Shown piece by piece: positions 43,985-55,270 of a stretch of DNA of 64,000 nt. The DNA is from Ashinkailepas kermadecensis (Eukaryota; Arthropoda; Thecostraca; Neolepadidae), in assembly GCA_034440615.1 (NCBI GenBank), contig JAOTOM010004110.1, positions 87,001 through 151,000 on the forward strand, written 5' to 3'. The notes below the pieces were generated by a model that was given only the letters and a program-made list of their open reading frames with translations, did no database searches and was not told the origin of the DNA. The translations under genes were made by a program, and so were the position numbers. Every line of letters begins with the position of its first letter. The first letter of the stretch is position 1.

Positions 43985-44790
43985 ATGATTGTGTATTATG
44001 GCTCCAATCCATTTTTGTTAGGGGCCTAAAGCATTTTCGAACACCTGCTCGTTTTAGGGTTTGTTGAATTTTTGTACACCGAGGATTTTGACGTGTCAGG
44101 GCGTTTTCGAAGATCCCGATGTGTTTATTTAGCGCCGGTCTTTTTGTTTGTTTTGGAACCATGTTGCCTTTTGCGGCCCCAGCCACCTTTTCAGGCTATT
44201 GTGCGTTATCATGACCCCTGTGTGCCTTGAGAGCTTCCGGTGTATTTTTTAGACCTCCCGGTATGTATATTTATGGCTGCAACGCTTGTGTTAAGGCCCG
44301 GTCGCTTTTTGTGAGACTGTGCGCTTTGGAGGGTCAGTTGTATTTTCGGCCCCCGTTGTGCTCTTAGGGTCCCGATATGTTTATTTTGGGCTTCTGACGC
44401 ACACTTGTGGGGCCCAAGTACAATTTTGGGGCTTCGGTACGATGTTTCTAGGTCCCAGAGTGGCTTATCGCACCCAGGCGCGTGGTTCCGGGGACCCAAC
44501 CCCAGTTTTCTGGGCTCAATACGATTTTGTGAAACTTTTCTGATTTTTTTTTAAAGTCCGAATCCCGGCCTGATTTCTCGAGCACTTGGCGCCATGTTTT
44601 TGTATCCCACCTCGATTGTTCGAGATCCGGTTTGTTTTTCGGTGCCGTACGCAATTTGTGAAGGCATCTGATAATATGTTCAGTGCTCCAGAGCCATTTT
44701 TTTACCTGGGCATTTAGTTGTTGGAATCCATCCTTATTTTGGAGGGCTCCAGCTTGATTTGTGTTTGTGTTTGTGGTCACACTGTGCTTA
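43985..44790 (+). repeat. Inverted degenerate array, right arm
   Basis: The mirror image of the left arm. It reads through CATTTTCGAACACCTGCTCG, TTTCGAAGATCCCGATGTG and GGAGGGCTCCAGCTTGATTT. The two arms with their ~420-base spacer could form a hairpin about 800 bp long. Confidence 0.8.
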
Positions 44791-45620
44791 CGTGTGGCCC
44801 TAGACGGCAATTTTGTAGAGCCTCGACGGGACTACCGATGGGAATTGTGAGTCCCAAGCGCGATATTTGGGGGGCCCGGTTCGAGTTTGTGCGATGCGTT
44901 GTATTTAGCTGTGGCCCCAACGCGATTTTGGCGGTTCCTGTCGCAATTTTTGCGGGCCTCGGAGCGAGTTTTCCGGGGCTTGCCGTATTTATTTGGAGAC
45001 CCATACGCGAATTCTGGTGGACCGACGCGAATTTTGGTGGCCCCAGCGCGATTTTTGAGGCCCCCGACACGATTCTTGGGAGCTTATCCCTCTCAGGATG
45101 GAGGGGGCATTTGCCCCTTTGATATAGCACTGCGGCCACTGAAGGAGTTTTTTTCCGTCCCAGAGTGACATTCCGGTTAAAATTGATTTTGGGGGCAGCT
45201 GCAACTTTTGGGGCCCCGGCGCGACCTTCTGGGCCTCCAGTGTGATTTTCAAGGGCTGCGACGCAACTTTTTGGGTCCAATGTGATCTTTTGGGCCCCGA
45301 CGTCATTTTCTTGGATCCCTAGCGCGAGCTATAGCGGCCTCGACACTTTTTGGGGTCCAATGCGTTTTGGAGGCTTTTGGCGTCATTGTTGGGCCCACAG
45401 AGTGATTATTCATGTCCGGATTGTTCTTCGTTGCTCCGGCGTCATTTGTTTTGGTCCCAATGAGACTTTTGGGGCACGGTACGAACTGTTGTGCCCCTGG
45501 CATGATTTTCGTGGTCCGGGCGTGCATTTTCGGTACCCCAGGCTCAGCGTAATTTGCGGGGCCCCGGCGGGATCTTTTGGGGCCCATATCGTGATTTTAA
45601 AATACCCAGACTCGACTCTT
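44791..45620 (+). repeat. Degenerate GCGATTTT/GGGGCCC array continuing outside the inverted arms
   Basis: Units of about 30-40 bp such as ACGCGAATTTTGGTGGCCCC. A stretch at 45130-45230 is homologous to 54240-54400 (GGTGACATTCCGG, GCAACTT(T/G)TGGGG), so these arrays share an ancestor. Confidence 0.7.
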
Positions 45621-45639
45621 ACTATTTCTTAGGTGGTTC

Positions 45640-47040
45640 TTCTTGCAAATTATAGGCCTCCTGTCGCGTCGTCTCATTTCCTAGAGCCTTTTTACCGGTT
45701 TTCGATGTCTCCTTGTGTGTCCTACCCTCCTCCATATTCAATGGTCCTCCTCTCCCGTCTTGGAGGGCCTCTTGCATTCTGGGGCCCCTTTAACATGGCA
45801 TGGGGCTTCCTCTCATCTTCGAGGGGCATTTTCTGCCAAATTAGGGGGCCTCTGGCCACGCCTCGTGTGCCTCCTCCTTTATCCTGGCAAAGCCTTACCC
45901 GTCTTGAGGGATCTTCAATTTTGGAAACCTCACCTCCTTCCATACCTGCTATCACTCACATCTTAAGGGCCTCCTCTCATTTCCTGGGAACTCTTTCCGG
46001 TCTTCGGGACCTCATTTGGTCCTAGAGACCTGCTCCTTCCCGAGTCCGGCAGGTGCCTCATTTCTCTTCTAGAGGCCTTCTTTTTCAAATTAGGGGCCTC
46101 CTCTCACGTCTTGGGGGCCTCCTGCTCTGCGTTCTCCTGCTCTGCGCTCTGGATTCGATCTTTACCCATCTTAGGGGTGGTCTCTTATCTCCTGGTGGAC
46201 TCCTCTTCTCTCCCAGGCGCCGCCTCTGCTAAATTACTGGCAACCTTTCCTATCTTAGTGGCCTTGTTATTTCCCGGGTACCTTCTTAGCCGTATTCGAG
46301 CCTTCTTTTCCGCTTGGGAGCCATCTCTCTTATCCAATGGCCTTTCTTTCCTATTTTAGGGGCCTCCTCGTTCATCATGGGGTCTCGTTTCCAATCTTGT
46401 GTCGTTCTCTTCCAAATTAGGTGCCTCCTGCCACGTCTCTGGATCATCCTTTTCTATCTCGGTGGAACCTCACCCGTTTGGGGCCTGCTTTTGCGTCTCC
46501 GAAACCTCATCTCATATCTTCCTTCCTTTTCCGTCTTAGGGCCTCCTCTCATATTCTGGGGCCTCCTTTCCGGTGTTGGAGCCTCTTTTGCAATCCTGGT
46601 TGCCTCCGTGCCATTTTTGACACTCTCTTGATTTCTGGGGACTCCTACCCTCTCCTAGGTGACTCCTTTTTCAAATTAGGGGCCTCCTCTCACGTCATGG
46701 GGGCCTCCTCATCAGTGTCTGGAGCCTCATTATCCTCTTAGCAGGGTGCCTTTGCGTCCTAGTCCTAGATATTCTCTTCCAGGTTCCTCCTCTTCCAAAA
46801 TATGGGCCTCATCTGGCTGGTCTCGGTGGCCTTCTCTCATTCCTGCGGAAACCTTCCTACCCGTCTTGGGGCCCCCTATTGCGTCCGGAGAAGTCTCCCC
46901 TATCAGGTCTTAATTTTATATTGCAGGGGCATCTTCCGTCTTGGGGGCCTCGTTTTCCAACTTAAGAATATCCTGCCACCCATCGGAAGCCTTTTCGTCT
47001 AACCTGGGTGGCTTCTTGCCCGTCTCGGTGGCATCCTTTC
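45640..47040 (+). repeat. Degenerate GGGGCCTCCTCTC array
   Basis: Loose ~35-40-bp units built on GGGGCCTCCT followed by variable C/T-rich text (CTCATTTCCTGG, CCATCTTAGG). It grades into the much cleaner array to the right. Stop-poor frames are artefacts of the repeat. Confidence 0.75.
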
Positions 47041-48915
47041 CGTCCTGAGGGCCTCCTTTTCGTGCTGGGGTCTCCTTTTCGTCCTGGGGCCTCCTTTTCG
47101 TCCTGGGGGCTACCTTCCTATCTCTGTTCTCTGTTCTACGTCTAGTCCTACGTCCTTTTCGTCCTTGGGTGCATCCTTTTCGCTCTAGGGGCCTCCTTTT
47201 CGTCCTGGGGCCTCCTTTTTAGTCCTGGGGGCCTCCTCCCAATCTCTGTTCTACGTCTTGGGGCATCCTTGCGTTATGGGGCATCCTTTTCGTCCTGGGG
47301 GCCTCCTTTTCGTCCTGGGGGCCACCTCACAATCTCTGTTCTACGTCTTAGGGGCCTCCTTTTCGTCCTGGGGGCCTCCTTTTCGTCCTGGGGGCCTCCT
47401 TTTCGTCCTGGGGGCCTCCTTTTCGTCCTGGGGGCCTCCTTTTCGTCCTGGGGTCTCCTTTTCGTCCTGGGGACCTCATCCCAATCTCTGTTCTACGTCT
47501 TTGGGGCATCCTTTTCGTCCTTTGGTGCATCCTTTTCGTCCTGGGGTTGGTTGGTTGATTGTTGGAGTGTAGGGGCGCATGGACTGCGTCTTTCGTCCTG
47601 GGGGCCTCCTTTTCGTCCTGGGAGCCTCCTTTTCGTCCTGGGGGCCTCCTTTTCGTCCTGGGGGCCTCCTTTTCGTCCTGGGGGCCTCCTTTCGTCCTGG
47701 GGCCTCCTCCCAATCTCTGTTCTACGTCTTGGTGCCTTCCTTTTCGTCCTGGGGCCTCCTTTTCGTCCTGGGGCCTCCTTTTCGTCCTGGGGGGCCTCCT
47801 TTTCGTCCTGGGGGCCTCCTCCCAATCTCTGTTCTACGTCTTGGGGGCTTCCTTTGCGTTATGGGGCATCCTTTTCGTCCTGGGGGCCTCCTTTTCGTCC
47901 TGGGGCCTCCTTTTCGTCCTGGGGACCTCATCCCAATCTCTGTTCTACGTCTTTGGGGCATCCTTTTCGTCCTTTGGTGCATCCTTTTCGTCCTGGGGTT
48001 GGTTGGTTGATTGTTGGAGTGTAGGGGCGCATGGACTGCGTCTTTCGTCCTGGGGGCCTCGTTTTCGTCCTGGGAGCTTCCTTTTCGTCCTGGGGGCCTC
48101 CTTTTCGTCCTGGGGGCCTCCTCCCAATCTCTGTTCTACGTCTTGGTGCCCTCCTTTTCGTCCTGGGGCCTCCTTTTCGTCCCGGGGGGCCTCCTTTTCG
48201 TCCTGGGGGCCTCCTCCCAATCTCTGTTCTACGTCTTGGGGCCTCCTTTTCGTCCTTGGGTGCATCCTTTTCGTCCTGGGCTCTCCTTTTCGTCCTGGGG
48301 GCCTCCTCCCAATCTCTGTTCTACGTCTTGGTGCCTCCTTTTCGTCCTGGGGCCTCCTTTTCGTCCTGGGGGCCTCCTTTTCGTCCTGGGGGCCTCCTTC
48401 CAATCTCTGTTCTACGTCTTGGGGCCTCCTTTTCGTCCTTGGGTGCATCCTTTTCGTCATGGGGTCTCCTTTTCGTCCTGGGGGCCTCCTTTTCGTCCTG
48501 AGGGCCTCCTCCCAATCTCTGTTCTACGTCTTGAGGCCTCCTTTTCGTCATGAGGGCCTCCTCCCAATCTCTGTTCTACGTCTCGGGGCCTCTTTTTCGT
48601 CCTGGGGGCCTCTTTTTTCGTCCCGGGGGCCTCCTTTTCGTCCTGGGGGCCTCCTCCCAATCTCTGTTCTACGTCTTGAGGCCTCCTTTTCGTCATGGGG
48701 GGCCTCCTCCCAATCTCTGGTCTACGTCTTGGGGCCTCTTTTTCGTCCTGGGGGCCTCCTTTTCGTCCCGGGGGCCTCCTTTTCGTCCTGGGGGCCTCCT
48801 CCCAATCTCTGTTCTACGTCTTGAGGCCTCCTTTTCGTCATGGGGCCTCCTTTTCGTCATGGGGCCTCCTTTTCGTCCTGGGGGCCTCCTCCCAATCTCT
48901 GTTCTACGTCTCTTA
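47040..48915 (+). repeat. ~20-bp tandem array GGGGGCCTCCTTTTCGTCCT with higher-order units
   Basis: Near-identical 20-21-bp units, interrupted at intervals by CCCAATCTCTGTTCTACGTC. A higher-order period of about 452 bp is visible: GGTTGGTTGGTTGATTGTTG followed by GGAGTGTAGGGGCGCATGGA occurs at 47545 and again at 47998. All six frames are open for hundreds of codons for this reason. Confidence 0.92.
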
Positions 48916-49494
48916 TAGGGACCTGATTATATTTCCTGGTGGCCTCGTCAGTTTTGAGGCCTCATTGACAGCATGATATTCTGTCCCGTCGGCCTCCTTG
49001 CTCACCTTTTTTGCTGTGCATTTGCGGATAGGGGCCTCCTCAAATTTCAGGGGGGGCGGCGCCCCCCCTGTTTCACGGCAGGGGGGGCGACTGCCCCCCC
49101 TGCCCCCCGGTGGCGACGCCCTTGCCCAAGATGATATACATTGAACATGAGAGCAAATGTTGAATGAAGTGGTTATTCTTATAATACAAATATATGCATA
49201 TTGTGTGAAAGTATGCATGTATTTTTCGGCTCCCTTGCGTTGTGCAACCGAAAAGGCCCGTTATCAGATATGTATAATTTCATGGCAAATACAGTACCAC
49301 TTGCGGCTCACCACTTCACTATTACGTTGAAATACTAGATTCTTCTAACTGAATTAACAAGCGGCATATGTATAAACTGTGTCCAGCGTTACAACCACTG
49401 CCGTGGTGTGCACGTTTGGTTGGGGACGCGGTGGCAGCCGACCAGACACGCCACACCATACCAGCGGGAACCAGAATGTGATGGAATGTGATGC

Positions 49495-49800
49495 CCACTC
49501 GACGCCCGGTCCGAGCCCAAGCGGTGCCCGGTCCGCGCCCAGTCGACGCCCGGTCGGGGCCCGGTCCGTGCCCAGTCGAGGCCTGGTCTGTGCCCAGCCA
49601 GGGCCCGGTCCGTGCCCAGTCCACGCCAAGCTTGTGCTCGGCGTAGAACCGCGTGCCCAGTCGCTGTCCAGCTGGGGCCCAGTCAGAAAACCGACCGGGG
49701 CCATGTCTGGCTCCAGCGGGTAAATGTTGCATTTGCCAATTGGGGCCCAGTCGGGTTGCCCGGTCGCTGCCCTGCCGTCTCCCCACTTGGGCCCCGGTCG
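49495..49800 (+). repeat. CCCGGTCCGTGCCCAGTCGAGG minisatellite-like stretch
   Basis: About ten loose ~20-bp units alternating GCCCGGTC and GTGCCCAGTC. Just outside the hAT-like element, unrelated to its arrays. Confidence 0.7.
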
Positions 49801-49849
49801 GGTCACGGTCAAAATGCTGGATGGGATGAAGCCCTTATGGAGGCCTGCC

Positions 49850-50095
49850 TGATCGGCTGACCACTCTGGCAGAAATTGGCTGACCGGCTGACCATTATCT
49901 AGTGGCCCGCCTGTCCGCCTGACCGCCCTCTGGAGGCCCGCCTGTCCGCCTGACCGCCCTATGGAGGCCGCCTGACCGGCTGAACACTCTCTGACGACCG
50001 GCCTGACCAACTGACAGCCCACTGACAGCCTAACTGACTGGCTGTCCGCCCTCCGACAGCCTGGCTGACTGACTGGCTGCCCTCTGGCGACCCGA
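49850..50095 (+). repeat. CTGACCGCC-type degenerate minisatellite, right part
   Basis: GAGGCCCGCCTGTCCGCCTG and GGCTGACCACTCT-type units, same family as 40870-41260. Confidence 0.7.
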
Positions 50096-50623
50096 CGAGG
50101 GGCATACAATCTTTATAGGGACGCTTCATGCGTGCTGTGCATTGCATTGTGCTGCATTGAAGTTGGCTAGCTATGTTGAAGCATGTAATATTCTGTGTTT
50201 GATGTTATCGGCGTAATTGTGCCGTGCATTATGGGAAAAGCATTGCAGAGATGATTCACGCCTGTTGTGCATCGCGTTGTGTTGTATTAGAGGTGGCTGG
50301 CTATGTTGAATTTTGTTTAAAAAATTGTGTTCCGTGTCGGCGCGTGTGGCATACATAATGTGCATATCATTTCTTTTTCTAATACACTTCCTATGAATGT
50401 TTTTGGGATGCGCTTGAAACATTGCATTTGCCAATCGGCCCTCACCCGTCATCCTATTTCACAATTTCATCTAATTCAGTGCCAGAGTCTGCAAGTGGTG
50501 AACATGTCGCCAACGGGGCCAACCAAAGACGAACGCGTTTCATACTGAGGTAACGGGGAAGTTCAATGCAAATAACCGGCACTAAAACTTTGTCAGCAGG
50601 AGGTCTTTCTAAACCGATACAGT

Positions 50624-50972
50624 CAGGGGTCCCCAACCCGCGGCCCGCGGGCCACATGCGGCCCGCGAGGCCATTCCGTGCGGCCCCAGGCCACTTGTCA
50701 AAATTAACATTGCGTGCGGCCCGCCAGATCATTTCCTGGGTCATCGGTGCGGATGACCACTTGGACGACGTTCTCTTGCTGAGTGTTAGTTCCATTACCC
50801 TTGATTTTGATAAGCTTTGTGCTGAGAAATGTCACCAGGTGTCTCATTAATAAATTCTTTGAAATTTTCTGTTCTGTATAATGTGGTTTTCAGAGTTTTT
50901 ATTGGTGCGGCCCTCGGGCCCTCTCGGACTTGTCGATGCGGCCCGCGGTACTCTGCGGGTTGGGGACCCCTG
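50624..50972. mobile_element. 349-bp hAT-like MITE (CAGGGGTCCCCAACC ends)
   Basis: The left end CAGGGGTCCCCAACCCGCGG is mirrored by the right end CTGCGGGTTGGGGACCCCTG. Inside each end are GCGGCCCGCGGGCC-type G/C repeats. This terminus type is shared by hAT families found in many animals. The 8-bp flanks do not match well, so the insertion is old or the ends rearranged. No coding. Confidence 0.78.
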
Positions 50973-51116
50973 ATGTAAGTAATTCAACGCTTCGGTCTAA
51001 CGTCAGCTATGGAGCTTTCAATTGTGCTGTAATGGTCACAATTGTAATAAAGCATGGGCAGCCGTAGGTTTCATTTGAGGTTTCTGCATGATCTGCATCT
51101 GCATGATTCTAAAATC

Positions 51117-51650
51117 AGGTTTCATTTCATTTGATAAGTGCAAAATCATGCATGTAGGTAGGCAGCATATCCAGGCTCCATACTTGATGGGAGGCCAAGT
51201 ACTATAAGTGACTCAGCAGGAGAAGGACTTAGGTGTTATTTTGAACACAAAATTGGGAGTATCAGAACAGACCCGAAGCATTCTTAGAGGCACTAAGAAT
51301 GCTTCGGGCAATAAATAGGAATGTATCATACAAAAGTGAGATAGTCATCAGGAAGCTTTACTGTGCATATGTCAGGCCACATTTGGAATACTGTGTCCAA
51401 GCTTTGTCCCCTAGCTATGAAAAATATTGTTGCCTTTTAGAGAGCGTACAAAAGAGGGCAACAAAAATGGTTAATGGTATAGGCAACCTGGCATATGAGG
51501 AAAGATTGAAGAAATTGAATATGTTTTCACTTAGATATGGAAGGCTGAGAGGAGATCTCATCGAGGTCTTTAAATTTGTTCATGGTCAGGAACAGGAATA
51601 TCTCGGAAATAATTGAATTTAACAGAAATGATGCTGTTAGGGGTCAGCTA
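51117..51650 (+). pseudogene. CR1 reverse transcriptase C-terminal fragment
   Basis: Matches 60855-61370 of the full-length LINE. The open part (51299-51616) reads MLRAINRNVSYKSEIVIRK, then LYCAYVRPHLEYCVQA and RLRGDLIEVFKFVHGQEQ. A rearrangement duplicating GAAGCATTCTTAGAG-like sequence lies near 51280. Both ends are truncated. Confidence 0.85.
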
Positions 51651-52319
51651 TGCCTCATACTTCCAAAGCAAACCTTAAAAGGTACACCAAAGTTCGCCTT
51701 CAAGCCTTGGTGACGTCACAGCTTTTTCCTCATTGCATAAATTGGTAGCATCAGGCATGTTTCAATTTTGCTGCGTTTGGGGAAGTTATTTTTTTAAGGC
51801 GTGCCGGACCATAAAGGTCATTGGCGCCGCCTTTAAAGCGAGTACGTTATATGTCTGTCTATAAAAGCGAGTGTTTGCGATCAAGGTGCAGGCAGGTGCC
51901 CATTTACGTGAAGGGAATTTTACGTGATAGTTTGTGTGATATTTTAGGTGCTGAAGGCGGAGGCTGGGATGGAGACATCTCCCTGATGTCTAAATGGCTT
52001 TAATTTTACTTTACTCCTCCACAAAATAATTTGTAGTTTGGGTGGGGGCGGGGCTGCGCATGAAACATACGAAATTTATGCATTCCCCATATATGTTTTG
52101 CACGTTATATGAATTTGTTCTCGTCAAAATGGAGGATTACCCTGCATTTGTATGTTGCATGCTGGCGCAGCTAGGCATAGTCCGAGAATGCTTTCATTGA
52201 TGTGTTTGAGTGAGGAAAGACAATAGCACCCAACAATAATCAGTAATTAGCAGCAATGTGGTAATTACGTGTTTGAAGTTGCAAATTTCCTGTCTCCCTC
52301 CTTGAAAAAAATACAATTG
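51651..52319. other. No recognisable gene
   Basis: Short open frames only. Confidence 0.5.
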
Positions 52320-52525
52320 GGTATAGCGGCCACCGGTCGTGACGTCTGTTCTTCAGAGCATCCAAAACCGTAGCATTGAAAGATAAAAAGTCAAAGTAGA
52401 AAAATCATAGAATCTCAAGCTAAAGATTGTGGTCGACAAATATGAGGGAGGCGAGACATTTGTGGTGCAATTCCGCGCGATGTTTAATCCGGTGGCCAAA
52501 CTCATGTGGCGTCGCGCTGCTTCAT
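52320..52525 (+). repeat. Dispersed repeat, copy 1
   Basis: GACATTTGTGGTGCAATT, then GTTTAATCCGGTGGCC, then CTCATGTGGCGTCG. An inverted homologue with an added ~100 bases occurs at 63760-63990. Confidence 0.75.
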
Positions 52526-52729
52526 TTTTTATACTTCACACCCGATGTGTCTGCAGATTAGTGTGATTTAAAGCAGTTGATTCTTACTGATATTTTATTC
52601 CCAAAGGAACAATAGAGGAAGAAGTTGGCAGGTAAGCTTCAACAAGTCCAGTCCATGCCTTTTTCTGATTTCTGCACGGTGTTTCCATATTAATGCCAGA
52701 TACCTTACTGCCTACCTACCATATTTGAG

Positions 52730-53350
52730 TATTATTGTGCTTTAAGGTGGTAACAAGACAAGTTTTTACACACATTTTCCTCCATACAGCAAACGAATAG
52801 GTTAGTTTCGGTAGTAAATTTGTGCTTTAAGGTGTTTTTTGAATTCTTGGAATTTATCATTCGAATGCAATGTTTATGAAGGTGACTAAGATGATGGGAC
52901 CATTCATTTTCTGTTCACGTGCTTACTTTTCAGGTTGTGACCAAAATAACAACAAAAAGAGGCTTTCAGTTAGGTAACATAGCATAAAAAGAAATGTATT
53001 TTTTAAAAATCAGCATAACCAAATCTTACCTAGCCTAACCTGCTTTTGGAGAAAAAAAAACATAAAATTAGAAAAAGCTAAAGCATTTTATTTTCTGAAC
53101 ATTTTCAAAATTTTAAACCTAACCCAACCCAATCTAACCTAACATAAGCTGCTCTTGAAGAAAAATTATTTGTAAATTTGCAGTTTAAGGTGTTTTTTTT
53201 GTGTGAATTTTTCTTCAGAATACTATGTTCATGAAGGTGACTAAGATCAGGGGACCACATATTTTCTGTGCAATCGTTTTTTTATATTGGAAAAAAGTGA
53301 TAAATTTTCGAACTTAAAAAGCCTTAACTAACCTAACCTAACCAAACCTA
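52730..53350. repeat. TTAGG-flanked dispersed repeat
   Basis: Holds ATTGTGCTTTAAGGTGGTAA, CAAGACAAGTTTTTACACAC, the core TTATGAAGGTGACTAAGATG (twice, the second at 53229) and AACTAACCTAACCTAACC. Confidence 0.7.
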
Positions 53351-53607
53351 ACCCCAGGGGTGTCGATTTTTGGAAAACATTGGGGGGGAGGGGCCGAAGT
53401 GTTAACGCACTAGACCCCCCCCCACAAAAAAAAACTCATCGGATTAAGCCCACTATATTTTCAGATCTCAGAAATTCTGATTTTTATTCGACGATGTGTG
53501 TGTTTATGTTTATTAAGCATCCTCACCAACGGGGAAAATCGTCCAATAACTGGTGAAGTCACATAATTAAAAGAGCAGTGTTCAGTACATGTCAACATAA
53601 CAACTCT

Positions 53608-53719
53608 TGGTTGGTTATTGGCTCTACGACACGTCGACCGTTGTGTCATATAGCGTCGCCAATCTCTCACGCCGATTGGTCGCGGGCGAAGAGTAGCGAC
53701 TGGTGAGACTCGAACTCAC
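53608..53719 (-). repeat. 5'-truncated SINE (head type 1) with 15-bp target duplication
   Basis: Minus strand: starts at the B-box region (GGTGAGTTCGAGTCTCACC), continues with core CGCGACCAATCGGCGTGAG and ends CGTGTCGTAGAGCCAATAACC. CAACATAACAACTCT stands on both sides (53593-53607 and 53720-53734). The missing 5' half with intact 3' end is the truncation expected of target-primed reverse transcription. Confidence 0.93.
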
Positions 53720-54009
53720 CAACATAACAACTCTGAGTAATAGCATGCGACTGCAGTGCCATATAGTGGGCTCGGATCTATCGTCACCGTCACCGTCACC
53801 GTCACTGTTACCCTCCTCCTCACTCCACACAACAACAAACACACACCGGCTTAAATAAAAATACTTCAGCGATCAGATGCAGGCTAAAACACACCGGCAT
53901 TGATGAAGCATCAGAGCACAGCAGACCTGAACGGCGATGACGATGGGTGAAAGTATTTCCTTGGTGCCTAACGTTAGGGAGGGGAATTTTTCCCTTTAGT
54001 ACGCCACTG

Positions 54010-54960
54010 CGGCTGCTCAACGTGTTTTTTCCGCAGATTGCACGATCGAGAGTAGAAAGGCCCTTGGGATAATTTTCTTTCGGGACCCATTCTTAATTTT
54101 CCGGTGCTCTGGTAGATTCGATGGAGTCTCCTTGTGGTTTTTGTGGTGAAGTCTGTTTTTATAAGCCCCCTGCAGGCTATTTTTGGAACCCGGTACGATT
54201 CTTCTGGCTCTCGGTGCGTTTTTTCCGGTGCCCAAACAGGTTTCTTTTCCGGCGTCCGACGACTTCTTATTTTGTGGATCTTTGACGCAATTTTTCCGTC
54301 CGCAAGGTGACATTCCGGGTATATATTGGTACTTGGGAAGCCAGCTGCAACTTGTGGGGCTCCGGCACGACGTTTTGGCCCCAGTGAGATTTTCAAGAGA
54401 AGCGGCGTGAATTTTTTTTTGTCTAAGTGCGATTTTTTGGGGCCCCGTCGTCACCTGTTGGGATCCCTCGCGGTGGCTACGACACGTTTGTGGGGGCCCA
54501 ACAAGTTGTGTGGGCTTTTGGAGCTATTGTTGAGATCCCAGATTGATTTTCCGTGTCCGGACTGTTTTTCATTTGCCCGGCTTCATTTGTTGGGTGATCT
54601 CAACGAGACTTTTAGAGCCCCGGTGAGACCTGTCAGGCCTCTGGCGTGATTTTCAGGGGCCCGGGAGATAATTCTTAGTACCCCAGTCTCGGCGCGATTT
54701 TCAGGAGGCCCCGCCCGACCGTTTGTGGCCCCCGTCGTGATTTTCTTGAATCCCGGCACGACTTGTTTGCGGCCCCAACGTGATTTTCAGGGGCCCAGGT
54801 GCAAACGTTTGAGGCCCCAGCGTCATTATCGGGGCCCCTGCGCTACGTTTGGGGGCCCCCAAAGTGATTTTTCTGAGCCCCGGTGCGATTTTTGGTGGAC
54901 CGAGTGAAATTTTTAGGGAGCATAGCGCATTTTTTTCCTAAGCTCGGCGGATTCTTGGGG
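54010..54960 (+). repeat. Degenerate GCGATTTT/GGGGCCC array, third locus
   Basis: Units of about 30-40 bp such as CGTCGTGATTTTCTTGAATCCC. Shares the stretch CACTGCGGC...TTTTTTCCG with 45140 at its left edge. Long minus frames (53974-54396, 54017-54454) mirror repeat structure and have no domain. Confidence 0.7.
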
Positions 54961-55270
54961 GCCCCACAACCTATCAGGGGCGGGGGGTGGGGGTGAGGCA
55001 ACTGCCTACATTTCCCCCTCCCCATTCGGTATGTCACTGTGCCATGCAATGATGCAACATAAGAATCCAGGAATAGTTCATCTGTTTCATCACTCACATG
55101 TGATTTCAACTCCCCAGTTATCTAGACAGTTTGAGGAAAGTCAAACATCTGCTACATGTATCAGCAAGGATGGATTGTAAGGCAACATGGATACCGTGGA
55201 ATTCCGGTCACAGTAGTTATGCTGCAATACATACCTTCTTCAACAGACTGCTTTGTAGATGGATGAGCTC

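Larger units (their letters stand above)
41416..49124. mobile_element. 7.7-kb non-autonomous hAT-like element with perfect 8-bp target duplication
   Basis: The left end reads CAGTGGCGTCGCCAC; the right end, complemented, reads CAAGGGCGTCGCCAC (13 of 15 identical). CCCAAGAT stands directly outside both ends (41408-41415 and 49125-49132). CAGNGGCG termini plus an 8-bp duplication are diagnostic of the hAT superfamily. No transposase frame is present. The inside is made of a CR1 scrap, a pair of inverted degenerate arrays, a second array, and about 3 kb of GGGGGCCTCC-based tandem repeats. The same GGGGGCCTCC motif stands just inside the left end (41462-41502). The right subterminal part forms G/C hairpins (49050-49110). 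Confidence 0.8.

Noticed and set aside
47559..48824. 421-codon open frame and several companions over 47258-48918
   Set aside because: Produced by the stop-free 20-bp tandem unit; open in several frames on both strands, no domain.
53356..54009. hAT-like element with ends CAGGGGTGTCG and CGCCACTG
   Set aside because: The ends match poorly and the 8-bp flanks differ.
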